DNA of 64,000 bases from contig JACONQ010000006.1 of assembly GCA_014281115.1 (NCBI GenBank), positions 3,736,128-3,800,127 on the forward strand, in the 5' to 3' direction. The notes beneath the pieces were generated by a model. The model was not told where the DNA came from. It ran no database searches and saw only the letters and a list, made by a program, of their open reading frames with translations. Below are positions 48,785 to 61,736 of this stretch, piece after piece (position 1 is the first letter of the stretch; every line of letters begins with the position of its first letter). The translations under genes and the position numbers were made by a program. The stretch comes from Laburnicola sp. R22_1. Taxonomy: Eukaryota > Ascomycota > Dothideomycetes > Pleosporales > Didymosphaeriaceae.

Positions 48785-50324
48785 CTAACCCAGAGCGCTA
48801 AATCTACTATTATAAGGGTGAATTACTTTATTAGTAACACAAACTACGCGTACGGCGTGTATTTCTAATATTAGGGGGTATAGTAGATTATTATTTTATA
48901 GGTAGAATAGATTTAGTTTCTATTAGCGAATTTACTCTAAACTTAGATATGTTTTTTGTACTAATAAGCTGCACTATCTATAGAATTTATAGAAACCTAA
49001 CTTATATAGCAGAGTATAGGCAAAAGAGATATTATAGGTTAGAGTTATATTAATAAGGGGATTGGCAGTGTACTACTAAAGTTCGAACTAAGCAAAATGC
49101 AAAGTCTAGCCACTATAATTAAGGCAAAGAGAAAGACATATATAGCAAGTTAAATAGTATGTTTAGGGCAGATTAATTTAGCGTGTTAGCATAGCTAGAG
49201 CAAGCATAGCGTGTTAATATTTTAACTATTTGGCAAAGTACTAGGTAGCTATGTGCAAGAAATGCTAGTACGCAATATAACTAGATTAGATTAAGGGCCA
49301 TTTATAGGAGCAGTATAAGATTAAACGCAAAGACGCTAGCGAGATAGAATTAGAAGTCCGCAGCTAGACAGGCATTATATAGTACCCTAGTAAGTTTATG
49401 CCGCCAAGCTAGATTATAGCGCCGCATCCCTAGTTGCCTATATATATAAATAGGTTATTATACTAGTTAAATTTAAGATAGTATTAGCGGGTATTATAGA
49501 GTATTAAGAGTATAAAGAAACATTAGTATAAAGACTACTAAGGATAGTTGGCAAAAAAAGAAGCGCGAGCGACTAAGTTAGACTAAAAAGAAGAAATTAT
49601 AAGCGTAGATAAAATAAGAATATATATATATATGTATTACTAGCGATTATTTAGTAGCCGCTATAGTTTATAGTATTTCTAAGTGCACGCACCTAATAAA
49701 GGTCTAGTAGGCAGTCTAGAACCTATTTCTATTAATAGCAAGGCCGCATAGGCGTAAGTAGGAGAAGAGATAACTAAGGCGTAGAAGAACATTAAGAAGT
49801 AGGCACAGAACACTATTTATAATAGTAAGAGAAATAAAGTAAACTTATGGCTAGAGTAGATATAGTAGCTGCCATATTTAGTAGACATAAAGAGGCCTAA
49901 TTTATTAGCGTGTATTAAAGAGCCTATTGCTAACACCAACCCTAGAAAAGACGAGGCAGTAGAGCTAGTGGAAGTAGCGATTTAGACGGCCATAGATAGG
50001 TTGGCACGGTTTAGCCAGGCGTCTATAATTAACCAAATTAGCGTATTTGTGCGGTTAGAGGCCATTTAAATAAAGAAGCACTAGACGCGGTTCTAGCCAT
50101 TACAGCTATATATAGACAAAGATACTATTATTAAGTATACGTAGCTATAGTAGCAGATATTAATATTTTTTATACGTATATAGAAGAAGCATATATAAAA
50201 GAGCCTAAAGTACCGGTTTATACGCTAATAGTAGAAGGCATAGAAGGCGTTAGTCTAATAGGTAAAAAGAGGGGTAGAAGAGGAGGAGGTAAATAAAGAA
50301 GATGTGGAGGAAGAGATAGGAGAT
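48785..50324 (+). pseudogene. Telomere-linked helicase, copy 7, 5' part
   Basis: Head CTAACCCAGAGCGCTAAAT and 5' flank as in copy 3, then the N-terminal finger region and the start of the acidic linker. Interrupted by Copia 2 within GAGAT at 50320-50324; the gene resumes at 55816. Confidence 0.85.
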
Positions 50325-50616
50325 TGTCAGATAGACAGTCACTGTAAAATCTAGTGGGTAGGTGTGTACGATCATATGGCCCCTTACAGTGGTAATTAGT
50401 GTAAATCACAGTGATTTCACTGTGAAATACACTAAGGAGGCTGGCGCACTACTGTTTTACACTGCCCCTGTACTAGTCTAAATAGTACTAGTGCGGCTTA
50501 GTACTAGATAGTTACTTCTCGCGGTAGCCGAGCTTCTCCGACAGAACACACACAATTAATTAATCAACCCACTACTTTTTCATCTCAACTTATTAAGAAT
50601 ACCCGTATATCTGACA
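50325..50616 (+). repeat. Left LTR of Copia 2
   Basis: 292 bp. Keeps more CA/TG sites than the right LTR (GTAAATCACAGTGATTTCAC here against GTAAATTATAGTGATTTTAC on the right). Confidence 0.93.
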
Positions 50617-50634
50617 ATTAAGAGTCTTACTGCC
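50617..50634 (+). promoter_or_regulatory. Primer binding site of Copia 2
   Basis: ATTAAGAGTCTTACTGCC, identical to Copia 1 and directly next to the LTR although the LTRs of the two families differ. Confidence 0.62.
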
Positions 50635-50652
50635 TTAATTAAGCTGATTATT

Positions 50653-53600
50653 ATGTCTTTATTGACGCTTAGAGATCCCACAGTGATCCTATTCGATTAC
50701 TCGAACTATACACTATGGCTAAGGCAAATCAAAGCCTGCGCCCAATCTCTAGGGATCTGGGATATTATTGACCCAGACTAAGAGATCCAACCTATAACCT
50801 AACTAGTCATTCCAATTCTACTAAACATTAGTGTTGGCTATGCACTAAGCCTAGCGTTTATTAACGCGAATACCGACAACCCTTGCGCACGCCCAATAAG
50901 GCCGTTAGACCTGTTGACGACTGGCGTAAGGGCGTATAGAGAGGATTACGACCTCTATAAGGATCAACTCGAAACTTTCAAGTTACTTGACCGAAGGTAC
51001 GAACAATAGAAGGCGAATCTCGACAAGATAGTTGCCCTTATTTAATTAACGACCTCGGCACACTTGCAGACTAATTGCTGCACCCTAGATTAATTAATTA
51101 GACAATAGATTATTAACCTCACAAACACGGTTGGGGTAGACCAAAACGACGAACTATGACGAGCGAGGATTAGATACTAAGACGCTCTTAAGCCCATGAG
51201 ATTAGCTGGATTATGGTCCACCTAGCTCACTGAGTATGATTATGCAGCAATAGAAGTAGAGCATAATAGTGTGCCAGAACTTACGTTGCTAGACTTAGTT
51301 AAACAAGATTTTATAAAGGCGGTTACTAACGTCGCATTCTAGTGGGTTACAACCTTTATGCAACATAGGAATAAGGACCTAAACACTTTAAGAAAAGATA
51401 TAGTGAAACTCTTCTGAGATTAAATGGCGATGCAGCACCTAATTAAGGGTAAATAAAGGGGCGCCTTTGCTGTTGCAGGACTATCTCTCGCTAATGGTGG
51501 TGCACCCACCCAGACCGCAGATGGGGACGCCCATTCTATAGATGAAGCAGTATCACTTAAGCGAGGCAGATCACGCGCTAAGAAAGCTGGCTCTAAAGCC
51601 AAATCTAAGCAGTCCGCGAACACAGACGATGAGCCAATAGTAGTTAGTGGCCAGAGAGGATTATACCCCAAGTGCCCTGCTTGTAAACAACGCCATAGTC
51701 TGCAAGACTGCTTTTACGCATTTCCTAATAAGGCACCTAATTGGTTTTAACTAAAGCTAGTAATGAAGGCCCTTATAAAGTTTAGGATGGAAAATGACCC
51801 TGCGCTTATAGAGAGCGTAAGATTTGTAAAGCGTCCAAGATCACAGATACTAAGAATTAAACAATTAAGCACTCCTACTCTAACTCGAATCACTAAGATT
51901 ACTAACGATAAATAACTAGATGGCAGACAAATTACCATCCTCTTAGCGAGCTTTAATGCTATCGCAGCCTCCTACCACTCAGACCCGAACACCTACCCAC
52001 TACGTTACTCCGCGATCCTCGATTCTGGCACAACCTGCCATATCTTCAACAATATTGATCGTTTCGTCACGCTGCGACCACCGTCGCTAGGAGACTTCAT
52101 ATGGGCGGGATTATTACGAGTTTAGATAAGGGGATATGGGAGTGTCTATCTACACGTCAAAAGCGTATAAGGAAATAGGGTACTAAGGCTAGACAATATT
52201 GCCTACTGCCCTGATCTGCTATGCAACCTAGTGTCTTTCTAATTACTCCGCAGGCAAGGCCTCTAGTGGGACACACTAGCAGATCTAACAACAATTAAGA
52301 GAAGGGACAATACGATCCTCGCCGAACTTTAAGAAATACACAATTAATGGGTATTGGAGTTTAGAGCAACACTAACACTAAATTGTACTATACCTAATAG
52401 TACGTACGCCACACATAAGATTACTACGCGCACCGCACGACGAGCGCAGAAGGCGGACGCTAATATATGGCACAAACGACTAGGCCACCCAGGTCCTTAG
52501 GCGCTGGAACACACTGTGAATTACTGTGAGGGGGTGCGCCTTAAAGGACTGACTACGGTTCAATACGATGCTTGCGGCAGATTAAAGCTAAAGCGATAAA
52601 TTAGACGACAGGCTAAACAAATTAATAACAGTCCTAGTAAGAGAGTCGCTATAGACTTTCACAACTTCGAAGATAAGAGCTCTACTGGCGAGAAAAGCCA
52701 AATGCTTATCACTGATCGATTCTTAGGCATGGCTTGGGACTTCTATTTTAAAGACAACCAACCAGCACGAATAATCATCAAGTTGCTGAAGGAATTTGTA
52801 CAATTCATAAAAGTACAATTTAATGTGACTATCAAAGTCATTAAATCCGACAATGAGATCTTCTTAGTTAAACAAGACGTTCACAGGTGGTGCATTAGTG
52901 AAGGTATCGTTATTAAGCCTTTAGCACCTGACACCCAAGCTTAAAATGGAGGAGCTAAACACTTAGGGGGTGTAATTAAGGAGAAGGGTTGTGCAATGCG
53001 ACTTAACGCCAACCTTCCCTTTAACCTATGGCCAGAAATCACACGAGCGGCCGTATACCTATACAATCGAACTCTAAACTACGCCAACCAATGGCAATCA
53101 CCACACGAAGTATTCTTTACAACAGTTGCTTACCAAAACAGCATTGTCACTTAACCAAAGAAACTAAACTAGGCTCACCTTAGGGCCTATGGCTATAAAG
53201 CCTTCGCCTTAACTAACAATACAAAACGCGGCAAGAGCAAGCTCTAAAGATTAGACCCAAAGGCATGGATTAGATACCTAGTGGGCTACTAATTATTAAA
53301 CATCTGGAGGGTATAAATCCCACTACTTAACAAAGTTATCAGCACACGCGACGTTATCTTTAACGGAGATAAGGTGTTCTTAGGCAAAACAAAAGATCTG
53401 TTGGACAACCTTATACACAGTACTACTAAAGAGATTGCTGCATAGACCCGATTAGTAGAGTTGCCACCTCCACCACCCAAACAAGAAAACACTAAATCCT
53501 TCTATAAGGATGAGTCAATCACTAACTCACGCAATCGCGAGGATAAGGAGGACCCTCCGGGGTACTATTAGGGGAGGAAGATTAATTACACCTACCTAAC

Positions 53601-55458
53601 ACCACTAGCGACACCTTTGCCTATTACATTACTTGCCTAATTAATGGCGAGTTTTAAAGACGATTAATATGAACAAGTACCCATAGGATCAACACAGCCA
53701 GATCAACATGCTGTGCTATGGGCAGCCGCTTTCCTAGCCAGAACACAGGCAGGTAGCAGAGGCAAATATAAGGGAAAGCCGCTCGACAAAGCGCAATTTA
53801 ATCGCATGCTTGCAGTAGGAAAGAAATCCTACTAAAGTGAATTGCTAGAGCCTCTATCTTGCGGAACACGGTTAGAAGACCACCCGCTATTCAATATGTG
53901 GAAGGATGCTAAGCGAGTACACCTATAAAGCTACAAAGAGATAAGGTCTTAGAGTAAGGTGCCTATTGCCCCAGTGCGATCACGCGGCCACTAAATCCTT
54001 AACTGCATGTGGGTGTATATATATAAACTCGATAAACATTATTAATTTTAGAAGTGCAAGGCTAGGTTGGTAGTATGTGGAGATTAACAACGCCACCTTA
54101 CTACTTAAGACACCTACGCCGCAACCCTCGCAGGACGATTATTTCGCCTACTCATGGCTATGGCAGCTCGGTATGACCTAGAGCTTAGCCAGTACGACGT
54201 CACCAACGCTTTCGTCTATGCGAAACTGGACAGAGAACTCTACATAAGAATGCCCCGAGGTTATACCCGACCTGGCACTATCCTACAGTTGCATAAGGCA
54301 CTGTATAGTCTTTAAATCTTACTACTACTATGGCAGAGAGAATTTACCAGTGCTCTTAAGGATCTTGGTTTTGCTGTAGTCCCTTATAAGCCTTACTATA
54401 TAATTAAAGACGGCATTATTATATTCTTCTATGTAGATAACCTTATCGTCGCCTACTTAAGGGATTAGAAACACGCTGCTAACGCAGTAATAAAAAAGAT
54501 AAGTATAAAGTTCACCCTTACTAGAGGTAACGATCTTTAGTGGTTTCTAGGGATTAAAATTATTAGAGACCGTGTAAGTAGGCAACTCTAGCTATTACAG
54601 GCGTCCTATGTAGACAAGATTAGTCGCCTTATTAACTAACGCGACCTTAAACACGAAACCCTAATGTTAGCAGTCGAACTACTACCTTAAGAAGGACTCG
54701 CCACAAAGGCAGAGATTAACTAATACTAGCGAAAGATAGGATTAATCCTGTACGCTGCAGTAACCACGCGCCCTCATATCGCTTTCGCAAGCTCCCGATT
54801 ATCGCGCTTCCTATTAAATCCTAGCGACAACTATTACAAAGCCGCCAACTATGTACTGCTATACTTATCCTCTACCCAATTACTAGGGCTACGCTTTGGA
54901 GATGTAGACACCTATGAGGTTGCTAGCGACGCGTTGTTTACAGACAATACCCTTGACAGAAAGAGCTCGCAAGGATATATTATTAAGCTGTTTGGTGGAC
55001 TTGTCGCCTGGAAGGCAAATAAACAAGACACTGTCACCACTTCGACAACTGAAGCTGAGTTGCTGGCACTCTTATAGGTTGCAAAGGAGGCACTCTTTAT
55101 GGCTCGGTTAATTGCTGAACTTAAGATTAAACTCTTATCCTTAACAATTACTATCAATTGCGACAATTAACAAACTATCCAACTTGTTACCAAAGAAATT
55201 GCCAAGTTACAAACAAAGCTTAGGCACGTTGACATACACAATTATTGGCTTTAATAAGAAGTAGTACGTGGAGCTATTAAAATCCAGTACTAATAATTAG
55301 AAGAAATAGTAGCAGATGGCCTTACAAAGGCTCTGCTAGCTGGCAAATGGACTAAGTTCGTAAATTAACTCGGACTTGAAGACGTCAGGGGTAGGATTAC
55401 CGACCAAGAGGTCGACCTTGACGAATTAGAAGACAGGATGGAAGCTTTTGGACTATGA
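50653..55458 (+). pseudogene. Copia 2 gag-pol polyprotein in one frame, with RIP stops
   Basis: ATG 50653 to TGA 55456 is one frame of 1601 codons; the positions of DSGTT, YVDN and the C-terminus are all in phase, so there is no net frameshift between them. gag: ANYxLW-type start (FDYSNYTLWLRQIKACA) and the knuckle CPACKQRHSLQDC (about 51678-51716). Protease ILDSGTTCHIFNN (52018). Integrase: WHKRLGHPGP, VAIDFHNFE, MLITDRFLG and VIKSDNEIF (52450-52870). Reverse transcriptase: DVTNAFVYAKLDRELYIRMP and FFYVDNLIVA (54196-54450; YVDD as YVDN). RNase H: ASDALFTDNTLDRKSSQGY and TTEAELLAL (54920-55070). Dozens of TAG/TAA (some TGA) stops at Gln, Arg or Trp positions inactivate it. 52702-52944 is an 80-codon open piece of the integrase, not a separate gene. 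Confidence 0.92.
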
Positions 55459-55518
55459 GTTATAGTACGGCTGCGAAGAATTGGGTCCAGCTTGAGATGG
55501 TTCCAAGCTGAGGGGGTG

Positions 55519-55810
55519 TGTTAGATAGACAGTCACTGTAAAATCCAGTGGGTAGGTGTGTATAATTATATGGCCCCTTACAGTGGTAATTAGTGTAAAT
55601 TATAGTGATTTTACTGTGAAATACACTAAGGAGGCTGGCGCACTACTGTTTTACACTGCCCCTGTACTAGTCTAAATAGTACTAGTGCGGCTTAGTACTA
55701 GATAGTTACTTCTCGCGGTAGCTAAGCTTCTCTGACAGAACACACACAATTAATTAATTAACCCACCACTTTTCTATCTCAACTCATCAAGAATATCCGT
55801 ATATCTGACA
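55519..55810 (+). repeat. Right LTR of Copia 2
   Basis: 292 bp, TGTTAGATAGACAGTCACTG ... GTATATCTGACA, followed by GAGAT. Confidence 0.93.
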
Positions 55811-55815
55811 GAGAT

Positions 55816-58800
55816 ATAGATAAGAAGATAATAAAGGAGATAGAAGAGGAAGAAGCTAGAGAGGAGGAAGAAGATAGGAAGGAGTAGAGTTAGATAGAAG
55901 ATGCTAAGTCTAGCAAGCCTAAGAAGTTGTTAAGACTCTAGAAAGCGTGTTTAGAGTTTTATATCGCGTTATTAAACTAGTATATTACGCGTAAGAAGTA
56001 TAATAGCCCATTAGTATGTGCGTTGGCAGTGTTGGGCATTAAGAAGGATAGATAGAAGGGCCCTAAGTAGTATCCGCTAATATTATTAGTAGTTATTAAA
56101 GTGGCCCGTTTTATAGTCGTGCAATAGGCGTTAAAGTTATCTAAGCTATTAGATAAGAATAAGGATAAGTTTAACGACAACAGCGCGTATAAGAGCGACA
56201 GCAGCTACCTATACTTACGCTAGCCTAAGGGGTGTTTATAGTTTGTATAGAAGATAATAGACAAGTTTATAGTACAAGATAGCCATAGATCTATATAGTA
56301 AATATTAGATTTGCGGATATATAGGTTAAAGATTTATTATAACACTATATTGCGCGGCTATATTAAGTGGATAGGCGGGAACAAGTTGTTATATAAGGGG
56401 TTGCAGTTTAACATAGCCTAGTTTTATAGTATAGTATATAGGTTAGTAACTAAAAGCTAGTAGTTATTAGTAGAGGAGTTAATGTTTAGCACTAGTAAGG
56501 CTGCCAATTCTATACCTAGCGTTCTATAGGAAAGCATGCAAGACAACCCAACTAATAAGCGGCCTAGGTAGAATTTTTTAAAGGACTATCGCACCCACAT
56601 ACCTATAGATAGAGAGAGGTAGTTATTTAAGCGGGTAGAAAGAGACGCTAGTATCTATAACAGGTTTATAAAGCTAGGAACGCGTTTAAAAGTAGACTAA
56701 GAGGCCGTTAAGCGGTATATAGAGCGCATTATTAAGTTTTAAAAAAAGTTGGCTGTATTAATACACATCGCAGGCAGATAGCTAGTAAGAGGACTAGAAA
56801 TATTAAGCGTCTGGCATAGCAATACTATAAATGGGGGGCACCGCAATAAATTTATTAAGAATGGCATAGTAGTGCTTATAATACGTTACTATAAGAGATA
56901 TAATATTAGTAGTAATATTAAGATTATTTATTAATATTTACTATATAAGGTAGGCGAGTTAGTAGTATTATATATATAGTTAGTGTTGCTATTCTAGTAG
57001 TGGTTAGAGGCGTTAGTATAAAAAAAGGAGAGCGTGTTATTACACATATGGCTAGCGGACCCTAATAAATATAAGTGAATAATAAAGAGGTTATAAAAGG
57101 CGTTAAAGCGTAAGAGCCAGATTGGGATAGAATAGACGTTAATAATTGCCGCGTACCACGAGATTGCCATTAGCATAAGCTAGCAATTTTTACGTGGATC
57201 CGCAGCATTTTGGATAGAAGAGGAAGACGAGAATAAGAAGTGGGATGAGGAGAATATAGGCGCGTTAATTGCTAATAAGCAGGTAGAATATACCGCGTAT
57301 ATTACAAAATTAATATATGCGCGAGAGATTATAAAGTAAGCCAGGGTAGTAGTAGATAAGTAATAGTAGTTTTAGATATTAAGCATAAATTGGCATTAAT
57401 TTTTAGGGTTCTAAGCTAACGTAGAGAAGATAATAAGTAAGAAATAGAAGAGAGCGCTATTTAAAAGCAAAGCAGACAAGACAAGAATTAATTAATAGGT
57501 GCGATTAAGGAAGATAAATATAATAGCGTAGTTAAAACGAATAATAAGTAGGATAGCAAAGTTCTATAGCGTGTAGAAAGAAGCTATTAACGCCATTATT
57601 GCAGGCAAGAGCCCTATTATAGCCGTGATACTAATAGGTAATAGGAAGAGTTTATTATTTATATTGCTAGTATAGGCAGAGTAGGGCAGAACTACTATTA
57701 TTATAATTTTATTAATTGCGTTATAGAAAAATATAATATAATAGTGTAAGTTATTAGGGATATTATATATAGCGTAGAAGGGACACTATTTGCCTAACAT
57801 AGCCGCGGTAGTATTAGTAACGCCTAAGTTAGTAGTGGGAGAGAAGTTTACAATATTTTTAAACTAGTTATAGGCAATATAATAGTTAGACTAGATTATA
57901 ATTAATAAGTATTATATCGTGTTAAACTAGTAGTATATATTCCGTAAGCAAATATAGTAGTTAGGCAAGTTAGTAGCCGCCAAAACGTAAATAGTGTTAT
58001 TAATAGCAATATTACTACTAAGTAAGAAGGGTAAGTTGTTTTAACAAATGCATTTCGAGCGGAATTAGATTAAGATATTCTAAGTAAGGATAACACAGAT
58101 AAACGTGGCATATTAGGTAGTTAAGGTAGATAAGACGTTAAAGAAAGAGGATATAGAGGCCGTTATAGTAAAGATAGCGCGGCGGAAGTTAAGATAGTAC
58201 TAAACTGGCAAGGTGATAATATATAGCAATTCTGTGTTAAAGGTTAAGAAGTTAGTAGAGCAGTTGGCATACAACGCGTATTATTATAATATAATAGGCA
58301 AAGTAAGTATATTAATAAATTTTATAGCTAGTAATTAGTAGGTAATTATAGCGATGAGCGTATTAGAGATAGGAATGGATATACCTAACATCCAGTATAT
58401 TATTTATATAGATTAGCTATAGATAATATTAGATTACGCATAAGAAAGCGGTAGGGTAGAGCGAGATAGTTTGCGGAGCGAGACTATTATTATAGGGTAG
58501 AAAGGGGATAAACAAGCGTGTAATAATAGGCTAACTAAGGTAGAACAGCAATTAGTTCAGTTGTATATAAAAGGAGAAGAGTTAATAATAAGGTGCGAAA
58601 GGCGAGTGTTAGACGCGTATTTAGACGAGTAAGAGGGCTAAGAAAAATAAAAAAAAAAGAAGAGATATAACGTATACAAAGAAGCAAACAAAGAAATAGA
58701 AGAGAATAGTAGTAAAGATAGTAATAATAATAATAAGATAGATATAGTTAAGATAAGAGGCAAAGAGGCGTAGCAAGCGTTCTAGCAGTAGGAGCAGAAG

Positions 58801-59450
58801 CAATAAGGCCCGTAGTAGACATTAATATAGTAGTAGCAATAGGAGTTTACGGACGTAAAGTGGTTACGTAGGCAGTTAGTATAGTAGGCGAATTAATGCG
58901 AGATATACGAGGGGTAGAAGATAGGCAGAGTAAGTATAATATATAGTAGTATTTGCAATAGGAAAGCCAAAATACAAAAGAAGTAATTAAGATAATTAAG
59001 AAGTAGATTAAGTTTAAGAGTTACTTAGAGTGTTTTTAGTGCGGGGTGCCGCAGAAGATATATAACTAGTAGGAGAGGAATAGTTATAGGCGGTATTAGA
59101 GAGCAAAAGACGAGAATTATTAGTATAGAGGGGTGTTAGTAGGCGGGTTAATAGGCGTGGCATTAGGGTACACTAAAGTAGGAGAGCAGTAAACAGCACG
59201 GTTAGCGAGATTTAGAGTAGACAATTCGGAAGCAGGGCAGACGTTAGTTGCGTTTTTAGGAAAGAAGCGAGTGTTAGAAATAGTTAAAAGTAATAATTTG
59301 GCAGGAGAGTTTTATTAAATAACGCGATTAGTAGTAGAGTAGAGGACGTAACAACGTTTAAGAGATTAGCATTAATTAGCATAGTAAAAGAATAATATTA
59401 GATTATAAGATAATATTTTTTATAATAAGCGTTTTTATATAGGTCGCGTA
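55816..59450 (+). pseudogene. Telomere-linked helicase, copy 7, 3' part (reaches the natural 3' end)
   Basis: Continues copy 7 after Copia 2: acidic linker (55816-55900), RGLEILS near 56796, YHEIAISIS near 57155, LIYARE near 57312, Walker A as IGNRKSL (about 57640), DEAH region as IINKYYIVLN (about 57900), motif VI well preserved as ESGRVERDSLRSE (about 58445-58485), and the C-terminal zinc region LECF-CGVPQKIYN (about 59020-59070). It is the copy nearest the telomere and, with copy 2, one of two that keep the C-terminus. RIP stops throughout. The minus-strand frames at 55977-56180, 56994-57176 and 58621-58803 are antisense shadows. Confidence 0.86.
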
Positions 59451-59524
59451 TAAAAAATACGCCGAAAATAGATTAATAGTATAGTATAAAATATAAGGCA
59501 GAATAGCGTAGTAAAATAGCGTAG

Positions 59525-59632
59525 TAAAATAGAGTAATAGAATAGAATAATGGAATAGAATAATAGAATAGAATAATAGAATAGAATAATAGAATAGAAT
59601 AATAGAATAGAATAATAGAATAGAATAGAATA
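59525..59632. repeat. 13-bp minisatellite AATAGAATAGAAT
   Basis: Roughly eight tandem copies, with some shortened units at the borders. Confidence 0.75.
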
Positions 59633-59820
59633 GAGTAAGAGAATAGAGAGTTTTATAGAGTTATTAAGTAATATAAAATATAAAAAAGTAAGATAGAATA
59701 AAGTAAAAGAAGATAGGTAAGATTATAGAAAATAAAGGAATATAGAATTAAGAAAAAAATTTATTAAGTTAAGAATATAATAGAATAAATAGTAAAGAAA
59801 AAAAAAGAAAAATTATATAT

Positions 59821-60062
59821 AAAATAGATAAGAAAGGGTTAGAGTTTTTAAGTATAGAGAGTATTGGCTTTTTTTAGTATAGAGAGAGTTAGAAGTTTAA
59901 TATAGGGAAAGAATTAGAATTTTAATATAAAAATAGGATTAGGGTTTTTAAGTACAAAGAGAGGTAGAGCTTTTAAGTAAAAAGATAATTAAAGTTTATA
60001 AGAAAGAGTTATAAGAAAGTAATATAAGTTAAAAGTAAGTAAAGAGCTAGAAAGAAAGTTTA
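59821..60062. repeat. Direct duplication, first copy
   Basis: Aligns with 62580-62798: both start AAAATAGATAAG, then GGGTTAGAGTTTTT, ATAGAGAGTATT, AGAGAGGTAGAG and GATAATTAAAGTTTATA in the same order, with point changes. Confidence 0.75.
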
Positions 60063-60866
60063 GAGTTTAGAAATAAAAGAAAATAAAGAAAAGACAAAAA
60101 AATATAATATAGAAAGAGAAGATAAAAGAAATATACACAAGAAAAAGTAAAAGAGATTTAAATAAAATAAAACAAAAGTTTAAAAAGTAGAAAGATTTTA
60201 TTAAAGTTAAAGTTAAATAGAAAATAGAAAAGATTATAATAAGAGAGAGTAGTAGAAAATAAGAAAATAAAAAATTAAAGAAAAATAATAATAAAGAGTA
60301 AAGAGGAATAGAAGAGTATAAAGTATAATATAATATAAGAGAACGATAAAAAAAAGGTAGAATTATAGAGTAAGTCTAAGATAATAAAAATAAAAAAGAA
60401 AGAAAAATTAAAAAGAAGATAAAAAGAGAATAGAAAGAAAAAGTAAAAAAGTATATATAAAAAAGTTATATAGAAGAGTATAATTAAAAGAAAAAAAAAA
60501 AAAAAGTTTATAAAATAAGAAGTAATGACAAATTTAGGATTTTAAAGAAATAGGAGTAAAAAAGATAAAGGATTAATATAAGAAAGTAGAGTGAGAATTA
60601 TATAGAGTGTAGATAAAATAAAATAAAGTTATAATAATCAGTATAGTTAAAAAAGAGGAAAAAGAAAAAATAGGTATTTAGGTAAAGTAAAGACGAAAGT
60701 ATATAAAAAAAAGAAAAAAAAGTAAAAAGTAAAGAGGAAGAAAGTAGAAAGAGAATATTAGATAAGAATAGAGAAAAAGAATAGAGAAAAAAAGAGAGGA
60801 AAAGTAAAAAGTATAGTAAGAGAAAATTATAATAGAATAATAGTAGAGTAGAATATATAAAAAGAG

Positions 60867-61090
60867 TTAGAATTTTATAGTAAAAGAGAGTTAGAATTTT
60901 AAAGTAAGAAAAGAGTTATAATTTTAAAGTAGAGAGAGAGTTAGAATTTTAAAGTAAAAAGAGGGTTAGGATTTTAAAGTAGAAAAAGGGTTAGAGTTTT
61001 AAAGTAGAAAAAGGATCAGGGTTATAAAGTAGAAGAAGGATTAGAGTTTTAAAATAAAAAGAGGGTTAGGGTTTTAAAGTAAATAGAAAG
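60867..61090. repeat. 25-bp telomere-like tandem repeat
   Basis: About nine copies of TTAGGGTTTTAAAGTAAAAA plus GAGGG with point changes; the start of each unit varies between TTAGAA, TTAGGA, TTAGAG and TTAGGG, so each unit carries one telomere hexamer or a relative. Confidence 0.8.
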
Positions 61091-61344
61091 TTTTAAAGAA
61101 AAAAAAAAAGTTAAAATTTATAAGTATAAAGAGATTTAGTAACTAGAAATATAGTAAGTATTAGAATTAATAAGTAAAAAAGAAATTTAGTTAGAATAAA
61201 ATAATAGTTTATAATATTTAAGAATATATTTAGTATTAGCGTTATATATAAGAAAGAAAAGAAAAAGTAATAATATATAAAAATTAAAAGAAAAAATAAT
61301 AAAATAGTATAGAGTATAATATAAAAAGAGAAAGGTATAATAGA

Positions 61345-61736
61345 AACAGTATTATAAAAACAGCATTATAAAAACAGTATTATAAAAACAGTATTATAAA
61401 AACAGTATTATAAAAACAGTATTATAAAAACAGTATTATAAAAACAGTATTATAAAAACAGTATTATAAAAACAGTATTATAAAAACAGTATTATAAAAA
61501 CAGTATTATAAAAACAGTATTATAAAAACAGTATTATAAAAACAGTATTATAAAAACAGTATTATAAAAACAGTATTATAAAAACAGTATTATAAAAATA
61601 GTAGAAGAAAAATAGTAGAAGAAAAATAGTAGAAGAAAAATAGCATTATAAAAACAGTATTATAATAACAGTATTATAAAAATAGTATTATAGAAACAGT
61701 ATTATAAAAACAGTAGAAGAAAAATAGTAGAAGAAA
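61345..61736. repeat. 14-bp minisatellite ACAGTATTATAAAA
   Basis: About 18 almost perfect units (61346-61597), then about ten variant units of the same length (ATAGTAGAAGAAAA, ACAGCATTATAAAA and others). Confidence 0.9.

Larger units (their letters stand above)
50325..55810 (+). mobile_element. Copia-type LTR retrotransposon 2 (5486 bp, least RIP-mutated of the three)
   Basis: Two 292-bp LTRs (50325-50616, 55519-55810), ends TGTCAGA/TGTTAGA ... TCTGACA, exact 5-bp target duplication GAGAT (50320-50324, 55811-55815). Primer binding site at 50617 and purine tract AAGCTGAGGGGGTG at 55505-55518. A single long frame covers the interior. Confidence 0.95.

Noticed and set aside
52702..52944. 80-codon open frame as a separate gene
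   Set aside because: In frame with the Copia 2 polyprotein; it is the integrase core between two RIP stops.
33457..56180. Recurrent minus-strand frames of similar sequence at 33457, 42908, 47887 and 55977
   Set aside because: They look like a conserved small protein family, but they are the antisense of the same segment of successive helicase copies; the sense strand explains the conservation.
58621..58803. Very hydrophobic minus-strand frame
   Set aside because: Antisense of the acidic, Lys/Glu-rich part of helicase copy 7.
61345..61736. CRISPR-like regular repeat
   Set aside because: Tandem 14-bp units without spacers, in a eukaryotic subtelomere; a minisatellite.
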